From an uncultured Clostridia bacterium (GTDB lineage: Bacteria; Bacillota; Clostridia; TANB77; CAG-508), in assembly GCA_947584125.1 (NCBI GenBank), contig CANPWI010000065.1, forward strand, positions 1 to 7,785: a stretch of DNA of 7,785 nt, written 5' to 3'. Of this stretch, positions 1 to 5,253 are shown piece after piece. The notes below the pieces were generated by a model. That model had not been told where the DNA came from. It saw nothing but the letters and a program-made list of their open reading frames with translations, and searched no databases. Both the position numbers and the translations under genes were made by a program. The stretch's first letter is position 1, and each line of letters opens with the position of its first letter.

Positions 1-38
1 TTTTTTGCAAAAAAAGCATAGTTAAGGCATATAATATA

Positions 39-67
39 TTGAATTTTTATACATATAAGTGTATAAT
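39..67 (+). promoter_or_regulatory. Sigma-A-type promoter of murC
   Basis: A -35 box TTGAAT (39-44) and a perfect -10 box TATAAT (62-67) are separated by exactly 17 bases. Transcription should start near position 74, leaving a leader of about 20 to 30 bases before murC. A second TATAAT at 30-35 has only a poorly spaced TTGCAA (5-10, 19 bases away), so it is a weaker candidate. The box sequences and spacing are seen directly; use as a promoter is inferred. Confidence 0.7.
47..66. repeat. Inverted repeat over the murC promoter spacer and -10 box
   Basis: TTATACA (47-53) and TGTATAA (60-66) are perfect 7-base arms around a 6-base centre. The right arm overlaps the -10 box and the left arm lies in the spacer, which is where a repressor operator would sit. 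The arms are mostly A/T, so chance is possible. I do not recognise the operator of a known regulator. Confidence 0.35.
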
Positions 68-85
68 AAATTGTGTTAAATTTAT

Positions 86-98
86 AAGAAAGAGTGAT
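86..98 (+). promoter_or_regulatory. Shine-Dalgarno that favours the TTG start of murC
   Basis: The stretch AAGAAAGAGTGAT resembles the consensus AAGGAGGTGAT. Its GAG core ends at 94, on the first base of the longest possible start codon (GTG 94-96), leaving that codon no spacing. The next in-frame start, TTG at 103-105, is 8 bases beyond the core, which is normal spacing. The in-frame stop TAA at 85-87 rules out any earlier start. Confidence 0.6.
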
Positions 99-102
99 AG
101 AT

Positions 103-1485
103 TTGCCAAATATTGATAATATAAAAAAATATAAACATATACATTTTATTGGAATTGGCGGAGTTAGTATGAGCGGAATAGCTGAAATTTTACATCATTG
201 GAATTTTAAAGTTACAGGTTCTGATGCTACCGCTTCTGAAACTACTGATAAACTTAATTTGCATGGTATTAAAGTAACTATTGGTCACGATTTAGATAAT
301 ATAAAGAAATGTGACCTTGTTGTTTATACTGCAGCTATTTCTAAAGATGACCCTGAACTTGTTGAAGCTAAAAATATGGGAATAGAAACTATAGAAAGAG
401 CTAATTTTCTAGGTGAGCTTACAAAATCTTTTGAAAATACTATTGGAATTTCTGGAACACATGGTAAAACAACAACTACATCTATGGTTTCTTGCTGTTT
501 TTTAGAAGCAAGTTATGACCCAAGTATACAAGTAGGTGCTGACTTAAAAGAATTGGATGGAAATTATAGAATTGGTAATAGTCCATATTTTATAATAGAA
601 GCTTGTGAATATGTTGAAAGTTTTTTAAAATTTAGACCTAAGTCTGAAATAATATTAAATATAGACAATGACCATTTAGATTATTTTAAAAATTTTGATA
701 ATATTAAAAATGCTTTTATTAAATATGTAAAATTATTACCAAATGATGGTCTACTTGTTGTAAATGCTGATGATGAAAACTGTTTAGCTTTAAAAAATTT
801 TGTAAATTGCAATGTAATTTCTTATGGAATTAATAATGATACAGCTGATTTTACTGCGAAAAATATTATATTTGATAATAATGGTTTTGCATCATTTGAT
901 GTATATTATAAAAATAATTTATATAGTAATATAAAATTATCTGTAGCAGGAAGGCATAATGTTTTAAATGCATTAGCTTGTATTAGTTTATGTAATTATT
1001 ATGGTATTGATAAATCTTTTATTAAATCTGCACTTTTAAAATTTACCGGTGCATCTAGAAGATTAGAATATAAAGGTTCATTTAATAATGTTTCTGTTTA
1101 TGATGATTATGGTCATCACCCAACTGAAATAACAGCAACAGCAAGCTCAATAAAAAATAAAAGTTATAATTCTTCTTGGGTAGTTTTTCAACCTCATACA
1201 TACTCAAGAACAAAAAGTTTATTAGATGAATTTGCAAATTCTTTATTATCATTTGATAATATAATTATTACAGATATTTATGCTGCAAGAGAAAATAATA
1301 TTTATAATATCTCTTCTAAAGATTTAGTAGATAAAATTAATTCTTTAGAGCATAACAAAGCTATTTTTATACAAGACTTTGATGATATAGTTACATATTT
1401 AAAAGCTAACTGTAAAAAGGATGACCTAGTATTAACACTAGGTGCTGGAACAGTTACTCACATTGGAGATATGCTTTTAAATTAA
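103..1485 (+). CDS. murC: UDP-N-acetylmuramate--L-alanine ligase (MurC)
   Basis: MurC joins L-alanine to UDP-N-acetylmuramic acid using ATP, the first step of peptide-stem assembly in cytoplasmic peptidoglycan synthesis. Numbered from the upstream GTG at 94, the N-terminal UDP-binding domain opens with HFIGIGGVSMSG (17-28). The ATP P-loop GTHGKTTTT follows at 121-129. The central-domain segment EACEYVESFLKF (169-180) leads into NIDNDHLDYF, then come AGRHNVLNALA (285-295), SRRLEYKG (321-328), DDYGHHPTEI (337-346) and QPHTYSRT (366-373). All three Mur ligase domains are present, and about 460 residues is normal. I chose TTG at 103 because of Shine-Dalgarno spacing; GTG at 94 would add three residues. 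The gene stands alone, with its own promoter and a terminator 7 bases after the stop. MurC is preferred over MurD or Mpl because of the GIGGVSMSG and HHPTEI signatures. Confidence 0.95.
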   Translation: MPNIDNIKKYKHIHFIGIGGVSMSGIAEILHHWNFKVTGSDATASETTDKLNLHGIKVTIGHDLDNIKKCDLVVYTAAISKDDPELVEAKNMGIETIERANFLGELTKSFENTIGISGTHGKTTTTSMVSCCFLEASYDPSIQVGADLKELDGNYRIGNSPYFIIEACEYVESFLKFRPKSEIILNIDNDHLDYFKNFDNIKNAFIKYVKLLPNDGLLVVNADDENCLALKNFVNCNVISYGINNDTADFTAKNIIFDNNGFASFDVYYKNNLYSNIKLSVAGRHNVLNALACISLCNYYGIDKSFIKSALLKFTGASRRLEYKGSFNNVSVYDDYGHHPTEITATASSIKNKSYNSSWVVFQPHTYSRTKSLLDEFANSLLSFDNIIITDIYAARENNIYNISSKDLVDKINSLEHNKAIFIQDFDDIVTYLKANCKKDDLVLTLGAGTVTHIGDMLLN

Positions 1486-1491
1486 TATTAC

Positions 1492-1533
1492 AAAAAGGTA
1501 GATAAGAATAAAGTAATCTTATCTACCTTTTTT
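1492..1533. terminator. Bidirectional intrinsic terminator between convergent genes
   Basis: A perfect 16-base stem (1492-1507 with 1517-1532) encloses a 9-base loop. Its core is GGTAGATAAGA paired with TCTTATCTACC. On the + strand the stem runs into T6 (1528-1533), ending murC. On the - strand the same hairpin runs into T5, the complement of 1492-1496, and can end the leftward operon whose last gene stops at 1600. It lies in the 114-base gap between the two convergent stop codons. Confidence 0.9.
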
Positions 1534-1599
1534 CTATTGCTATTAAATCTTTTACATAAAATTTTATAATATTTCTTTAATTTTCATAATATTTTTTAA

Positions 1600-2346
1600 T
1601 TATTTTCTTTTTCTTTCTTGCATTTTATATACAACTTTACTTGTTATATTATTTGGACTAATTTTAGCTAGTATTTTTACAAATTTTATTTTCAATCCTG
1701 GTATAATCATAAATTTACCCTTTAACATTTTCTTTACAGTATATTTTGCTACATATTCGCTTGATAAAGAATTTAATTTAAATTTTACATCTGCTACATT
1801 ATTAAAATTTGTTTCTACTGGTCCCGGACATAGTACACTAATTTTGACCTTTGATTTTTCCTTTTTTAATTCTTCATAAATTCCTTCTGATAATCTTACA
1901 ACATAAGCTTTTGATGCATAATATGCATCCATTAATGGGCCTGGCATAAAACCAGAAATAGATGCTACATTTAATATTTGACCACTTTGTTGTTTTTTCA
2001 TATCTTGTAAATATAATTTCGTTAAAATATGCACTGCTGTAATATTTGTATCAATTAATTCTAATTCTTTTTTCAAGTCTGTTTTAGTAAATTCTCCAAA
2101 TACTCCAAATCCTGCATTATTAATTAAAATGTCAATATTTTTTACCATATCATGTAATTTTATAACATTTTCTTTGTTACTCAAATCCATAGAAATTATA
2201 TCTACTTTTGTATTTAATTCTTCTTTTACTTGTAATAACTTGTCCTCGTTTTTTGCAACTAAAACAAGTTCATATCCTCTTTTTGCAAACTCTCTTGCAA
2301 TATCTCTTCCAATTCCAGAAGAGCCTCCTGTTATTAGAACTCTCAT
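1600..2346 (-). CDS. Short-chain dehydrogenase/reductase, substrate unknown
   Basis: This is a classical short-chain dehydrogenase of 248 residues, a usual length for the family: a cytoplasmic NAD(P)-dependent oxidoreductase with a Rossmann fold. The cofactor motif TGGSSGIG is at 6-13, NNAG at 76-79, and the active-site residues are Asn101, Ser129, Tyr142 and Lys146 (YYASK). The segment CPGPVETNF (173-181) is the common post-active-site PGxxxT motif. The basic C-terminal tail ending in ERKRK resembles DltE/YqjQ-like members, whose substrates are mostly unknown. A Shine-Dalgarno AGAAGGAG (2351-2358) lies 4 bases before the ATG. It is the last gene of the leftward group, 62 bases after the pseudouridine synthase gene, and ends ahead of the shared terminator. 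Family assignment is sure; the reaction cannot be told from sequence. Confidence 0.9.
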   Translation of the reverse strand: MRVLITGGSSGIGRDIAREFAKRGYELVLVAKNEDKLLQVKEELNTKVDIISMDLSNKENVIKLHDMVKNIDILINNAGFGVFGEFTKTDLKKELELIDTNITAVHILTKLYLQDMKKQQSGQILNVASISGFMPGPLMDAYYASKAYVVRLSEGIYEELKKEKSKVKISVLCPGPVETNFNNVADVKFKLNSLSSEYVAKYTVKKMLKGKFMIIPGLKIKFVKILAKISPNNITSKVVYKMQERKRK

Positions 2347-2367
2347 AAAACTCCTTCTTTTTTATTT

Positions 2368-2385
2368 AAAATGATATTTCATTTT
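2368..2385. repeat. Small inverted repeat upstream of the dehydrogenase gene
   Basis: AAAATGA (2368-2374) and TCATTTT (2379-2385) are perfect 7-base arms with a 4-base loop, about 10 bases before the Shine-Dalgarno on the - strand. It could be an operator or a weak mRNA hairpin. It lacks the GC content and the uninterrupted U-run of a terminator. I see no convincing -35/-10 pair in this 62-base gap, so transcription of the dehydrogenase gene may come by read-through. Confidence 0.25.
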
Positions 2386-2408
2386 CATAAATTAATATAT
2401 TTTTTAAT

Positions 2409-3086
2409 TTATTCTTCTAAAATCTTCCAACTTCCTTCTATCTTTGGCATAACCTCAAATGTCATTTTCTCCTTTGTTATAGGATGAATTATTGATAATT
2501 TATATGCCCATAAAGCTAAGTTTTTGCCTCTTCCTCTTGTTCCGTATTTTTGGTCACCAGTTATACTATGGTTTCTTGAAGCAAATTGTACTCTAATTTG
2601 ATGATGTCTTCCTGTATATAATTTTACTTTTACAACTGATAAATTTATATCTTCTTGATATTTTATAACCTCATATTTTAAACTTGCAAATTTAGCATTT
2701 TTAGTATTGCTGTCTACTACTTTACTTGTATTTGTTTTTTCATTTTTTAATAGATAATCCTCCATTATTCCTATAGGTTCACTAAATTTTCCATCTGCAA
2801 TTACCAAATATTCTTTTTCAAATTTCTTTTCTCTAATTTGTTCACTTAATCTAGATGCTGCTTTTGATGTTTTAGCAAAAACCATAACTCCCCCAGTTGG
2901 TCTATCTAATCTATGTACTAATCCCAAGTAAACATTTCCAGGTTTATTATATTTTTCTTTTAAATATTTTTTTATAATAGTAAGCATATCCTCATCACCA
3001 GTTTTATCTTCTTGTGAAGGAATATTTGGCATTTTTTCTACTACAATAATGTGATTATCTTCATATATTACATTTAAATCTACCAT
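2409..3086 (-). CDS. RluA-family RNA pseudouridine synthase
   Basis: The protein isomerises uridine to pseudouridine in rRNA or tRNA in the cytoplasm; the target site cannot be predicted. Numbered from the upstream ATG (3098), the catalytic motif HRLDRPTGG is at 62-70 with nucleophile Asp65. TGRHHQIRVQFA (162-173), GDQKYG (181-186) and the C-terminal ALWAYKLSIIHPITKE are further RluA-type motifs. There is no N-terminal S4 RNA-binding domain, which RluD-like enzymes usually have, so this is a compact catalytic-domain-only member of about 225 residues. The second ATG (3084-3086) is chosen because GGAG (3093-3096) stands 6 bases before it, while the first ATG (3096-3098) overlaps that GGAG and has only a distant GGGAAAG. 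The gene follows the methyltransferase gene directly, so the two are almost certainly cotranscribed and probably translationally coupled. Confidence 0.92.
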   Translation of the reverse strand: MVDLNVIYEDNHIIVVEKMPNIPSQEDKTGDEDMLTIIKKYLKEKYNKPGNVYLGLVHRLDRPTGGVMVFAKTSKAASRLSEQIREKKFEKEYLVIADGKFSEPIGIMEDYLLKNEKTNTSKVVDSNTKNAKFASLKYEVIKYQEDINLSVVKVKLYTGRHHQIRVQFASRNHSITGDQKYGTRGRGKNLALWAYKLSIIHPITKEKMTFEVMPKIEGSWKILEE

Positions 3087-3092
3087 TTCTTT

Positions 3093-3096
3093 CTCC
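3093..3096 (-). promoter_or_regulatory. Shine-Dalgarno deciding the pseudouridine synthase start
   Basis: GGAG on the - strand lies 6 bases upstream of the ATG at 3084-3086 and overlaps the earlier in-frame ATG at 3096-3098. This supports the downstream start, which removes four residues (MEKE) from the longest reading frame. Confidence 0.55.
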
Positions 3097-3101
3097 ATTT
3101 T

Positions 3102-3965
3102 TTAGCTTTCCCATCTTCCATATATACCGCAAGGAAGTACAAGCTCAGAATTAGACATTGGTATACCTATTTCTCCTGCTGAAAATTTTCCTTTATATTT
3201 TTTATTAATAGATAATCTTAATAAATTCTCTAAAACTTTAGATGAAATACCTGTAGTATATGAATTTATTAAGAAAAATAGAGGTTTATCAGAAAGAACA
3301 TTCATACATAAATTAACAAGTTCTGATATATTTTCTTCAAATTGCCATACTTCTCCATTTGCACCTCTTCCATAAGAAGGTGGATCCATTATTATTGCAT
3401 CATATTTATTACCTCTCCTAATTTCTCTTGATACAAATTTTTTAACATCATCTATAATATATCTAACTGGTCTTTTTTCTAATCCAGAAGAAATAACATT
3501 TTCTTTTGCCCATGATACCATTCCTTTTGATGAATCTACATGGCATACACTAGCTCCTGCAGATAAACACGCAACTGTTGCTCCACCTGTATATGCAAAA
3601 AGATTAAGTACCTTTATTTCTCTTTTTTCTTTTTTTATTTTTTCTATCATCCAATCCCAATTAACAGCTTGTTCAGGAAATAGCCCTGTATGTTTGAATC
3701 CCATTGGTTTTATATTAAATGTTAAATTCTTATACTTTATTTGCCATTTACTTGGTATTTTTCCTTTATATTCCCAGCTTCCTCCACCTGTTTTGCTTCT
3801 ATTATATTTTGCATTTGCAGTTTTCCATTTATCTGGAAAACTTTTATCTTTCCAAATAATTTGTGGATCAGGTCTTGATAAAATTACATTTCCCCATCTT
3901 TCTAATTTTTGACCGTCTGCCATATCTAGTATTTCATAATCTTTCCAATTATTTGCTAAATTCAT
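3102..3965 (-). CDS. Class I SAM-dependent methyltransferase, RlmI-like
   Basis: This 287-residue protein has the Rossmann-type SAM-binding fold of the RlmI/RlmK-like methyltransferases (the Methyltrans_SAM family). SAM-binding motif I is VLNLFAYTGGATVACLSAGA (119-138), an acidic residue follows in HVDSS (Asp144), IDDVKKF is at 171-177, and the catalytic-loop motif DPPSYGRG is at 194-201. The upstream segment GLFPEQAVNWDW (94-105) is typical of this family. The first 90 residues are rich in Trp, Gly and Lys and do not look like the PUA domain of E. coli RlmI. Relatives with DPPSYGRG methylate rRNA bases, so rRNA is the likely but unproven target. AGGAG lies about 6 bases before the ATG, and a near-consensus promoter (4008-4036) sits just upstream. 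The gene leads a tight pair with the pseudouridine synthase. Confidence 0.88.
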   Translation of the reverse strand: MNLANNWKDYEILDMADGQKLERWGNVILSRPDPQIIWKDKSFPDKWKTANAKYNRSKTGGGSWEYKGKIPSKWQIKYKNLTFNIKPMGFKHTGLFPEQAVNWDWMIEKIKKEKREIKVLNLFAYTGGATVACLSAGASVCHVDSSKGMVSWAKENVISSGLEKRPVRYIIDDVKKFVSREIRRGNKYDAIIMDPPSYGRGANGEVWQFEENISELVNLCMNVLSDKPLFFLINSYTTGISSKVLENLLRLSINKKYKGKFSAGEIGIPMSNSELVLPCGIYGRWES

Positions 3966-3977
3966 TTTTCTCTCCTA

Positions 3978-4006
3978 TTGACATTCTTTAATTAAATTAG
4001 TATAAA
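3978..4006 (+). promoter_or_regulatory. Near-consensus promoter pointing antisense into ispH
   Basis: A perfect -35 box TTGACA (3978-3983), a 17-base spacer and TATAAA (4001-4006) form one of the best promoter matches in the window. It lies between two - strand genes and points rightward into the 3' end of ispH, where no + strand gene exists. The expected start of transcription is near 4013. The boxes are seen; activity is inferred. Confidence 0.55.
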
Positions 4007-4007
4007 C

Positions 4008-4036
4008 ATTATACATTTTATTTAACAAAAAGTCAA
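4008..4036 (-). promoter_or_regulatory. Near-consensus promoter for the methyltransferase gene pair
   Basis: On the - strand, TTGACT (4031-4036) lies inside the last codons of ispH. After exactly 17 bases it is followed by TATAAT (4008-4013). Transcription should start near 4001, about 36 bases before the methyltransferase ATG. This lets the methyltransferase and pseudouridine synthase genes be expressed independently of the ispH transcript. Its -10 box is one base away from the -10 box of the opposing rightward promoter. Confidence 0.65.
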
Positions 4037-4647
4037 ATCTTTTTGTAGTTCTGTTATAATTTCTTGTATTACATTATCTGGTGTTGATGCTCCAGCCATA
4101 ATTCCAATATTATTATATTTTTTTATAGTATCTAATGGTAATTGATTTTTATCATTTATCAAAATTACATTTTCATTTTCTGTTTTTGCAACCTCATATA
4201 ATTTTTGCGTATTAGAACTTTTGCTTCCTCCTACAATTATCATATATTCAACTTGCTTTGCTAACTCCTTTGTTTCATTTTGTCTTAAATTTGTTGCACT
4301 GCATATAGTATTATATACCTCTAAGTTTATATTAGAATCTTCACATTTTTCCTTTAATATATCTATCATTTCTTGAAATTTACTTACAGAAAAAGTAGTT
4401 TGACACAATACGGCAATATTTTGAATTCTATCTTTTTTAACACTTTTTACTACATCTTCTATCTCATCCTTATTTTCAATTACAATAGATTTTTCGCCAC
4501 AAAAACTAATACTACCTATTATTTCTGGGTGTAATTTTTTTCCCACTAAAATTATATATTTATTTTCTTGTTTTAATTTTTCTGCCATTTTATGAATAGA
4601 TAGCACTTTAGGGCATGTTAAATCTATTAGTTTAACATGCCTTTTTT
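4013..4647 (+). ncRNA. Candidate antisense RNA to ispH
   Basis: A rightward promoter (3978-4006) and a rightward intrinsic terminator (4612-4647) bracket about 635 bases lying wholly antisense to ispH, from its stop codon back to about codon 86. I see no plausible + strand coding frame in between and no better terminator. Such a transcript would pair with about 70% of the ispH message. This is an inference from two signals; no known RNA family is recognised. Confidence 0.35.
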
Positions 4648-4900
4648 CAGCCTTTTCATATACATCTTTTGATATTCCATGAGCTCTAATAATTACTTTA
4701 GAATTTTCTTTTGCTTCATTAATATCAGATATTATAACTAAGCCTTTATTTTCTAGCTCATTAATTACATTTTCGTTGTGAATTAATTCTCCTAAACAAT
4801 ATACATTTTCTTGCATATTTTCTAATTGTTCTCTTGTTTTATCAACTGCATTTTTTACTCCATAACAAAATCCAGATGTTTTTCCTACTACTATTTCCAT
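4022..4900 (-). CDS. ispH: 4-hydroxy-3-methylbut-2-enyl diphosphate reductase (IspH/LytB)
   Basis: IspH carries out the last step of the MEP isoprenoid pathway, reducing HMBPP to IPP and DMAPP with an iron-sulfur cluster. The three cluster cysteines are Cys12 (GFCYGV), Cys96 (DLTCP) and Cys200 (NTICSAT). The expected active-site residues are also present: His41 (ELIHN), His74 (RAHG), His124 and Glu126 (HPEIIG), the threonines of CQTTFS (168-169), the Ser-Ser-Asn of GSKSSNT (228-230) and Ser272 (GASTPDN). At 292 residues it is the stand-alone enzyme and ends right after the family domain, unlike the IspH-ribosomal protein S1 fusions found in many clostridia. AAAGGAG lies 5 bases before the ATG. 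It follows the small membrane protein gene by 33 bases with no promoter visible between them. An inverted repeat lies over codons 87-97. Confidence 0.97.
   Translation of the reverse strand: MEIVVGKTSGFCYGVKNAVDKTREQLENMQENVYCLGELIHNENVINELENKGLVIISDINEAKENSKVIIRAHGISKDVYEKAEKRHVKLIDLTCPKVLSIHKMAEKLKQENKYIILVGKKLHPEIIGSISFCGEKSIVIENKDEIEDVVKSVKKDRIQNIAVLCQTTFSVSKFQEMIDILKEKCEDSNINLEVYNTICSATNLRQNETKELAKQVEYMIIVGGSKSSNTQKLYEVAKTENENVILINDKNQLPLDTIKKYNNIGIMAGASTPDNVIQEIITELQKDLTFC
4612..4647 (+). terminator. Intrinsic terminator-like hairpin inside ispH, antisense strand
   Basis: GGCATGTTAAA (4612-4622) and TTTAACATGCC (4631-4641) form a perfect 11-base stem around an 8-base loop. T6 (4642-4647) follows on the + strand. 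The sense (-) strand lacks a U-run after the stem, so only rightward transcripts would be terminated. In the ispH message the same hairpin covers codons 87-97, ending at the conserved Thr-Cys-Pro that holds the second cluster cysteine. Confidence 0.55.
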
Positions 4901-4933
4901 AAATACTCCTTTAAATTTTTCCTTCTACTGCTT

Positions 4934-5149
4934 TTATATTGCTATTTTTGTTATTTCATTTATAAAATTAATAATCATAATTATATTTGATATTGATAAA
5001 ATTATAGCAACTATACTTAAACCAAATACAACCTTGTGTTTTTTTATAAATTTTCTAATTTTCTTTTTATTACTGCTTGTCCCATATTCTAAAGTACCTT
5101 TTAAACTATTGTACCTAATATTAAAAATCTCATCTTTTGCATATTCCAT
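4934..5149 (-). CDS. Small one-pass membrane protein, function unknown
   Basis: I do not recognise this 71-residue protein. Residues 1-25 are polar. A strongly basic stretch follows at 28-39 (KKKIRKFIKKHK), then a hydrophobic segment of about 24 residues (40-64, rich in Val, Ile and Leu), and a short tail. The positive-inside rule suggests a cytoplasmic N-terminus and an outward C-terminus. The gene is supported as real by a good Shine-Dalgarno (AAAAGGGGG, 5158-5166, 8 bases before the ATG), by its fit between uvrC and ispH on the same strand, and by a composition typical of a membrane anchor. It is likely cotranscribed with ispH 33 bases downstream. Nothing in the sequence links it functionally to either neighbour. 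Confidence 0.7.
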   Translation of the reverse strand: MEYAKDEIFNIRYNSLKGTLEYGTSSNKKKIRKFIKKHKVVFGLSIVAIILSISNIIMIINFINEITKIAI

Positions 5150-5253
5150 ATAAATTTCCCCCTTTTATATATTTTTATTAATATATATTCTTGGGAAAAT
5201 ATTATTATTCCAATTTTGCATTTATTTTTTAATAATTCGTAAGACAAAATATT
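5150..5253. other. AT-rich gap between uvrC and the small membrane protein gene
   Basis: This 104-base stretch holds the Shine-Dalgarno of the small gene and two weak inverted repeats. One is TTGGGAA with TTCCAA (5191-5213, one bulged base); the other is TATATAT with ATATATA (5166-5187). Neither is followed by a U-run on the - strand, so no terminator is called for uvrC. On the - strand a TTGTCT (5242-5247) lacks a good -10 box. No convincing promoter was found. Confidence 0.4.

Noticed and set aside
1..14. Perfect palindrome TTTTTTGCAAAAAA at the window edge
   Set aside because: It could be part of an upstream terminator, but the left context is missing and it is mostly homopolymer, so no call is made.
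1566..1607. Imperfect 20-base tandem repeat beginning ATAATATTT near the end of the dehydrogenase gene
   Set aside because: It is low-complexity A/T sequence in which such matches are expected, with no further copies nearby.
1913..1929. Inverted repeat GATGCAT-AAT-ATGCATC
   Set aside because: It falls on the codons of the catalytic AYYASKA motif of the dehydrogenase, has short arms and no T-run, and is explained by coding constraint plus chance.
2129..2374. 81-residue open frame on the + strand opposite the dehydrogenase
   Set aside because: It is a shadow of the clear dehydrogenase gene, rich in Ser, Phe and Leu as expected from antisense of Lys- and Glu-rich codons, and has no domain or convincing ribosome site.
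3428..3458. TTGATA / TATAAT pair on the + strand inside the methyltransferase gene
   Set aside because: The spacer is 19 bases, outside the preferred range, and no downstream terminator or gene supports it.
3694..3912. 72-residue open frame on the + strand opposite the methyltransferase
   Set aside because: It is antisense to conserved methyltransferase codons. Its apparent hydrophobicity comes from the opposite strand's Lys/Gly/Trp codons.
4055..4060. TATAAT on the + strand inside ispH
   Set aside because: There is no -35-like sequence at 16 to 18 bases upstream. A lone TATAAT is expected often in such AT-rich DNA.
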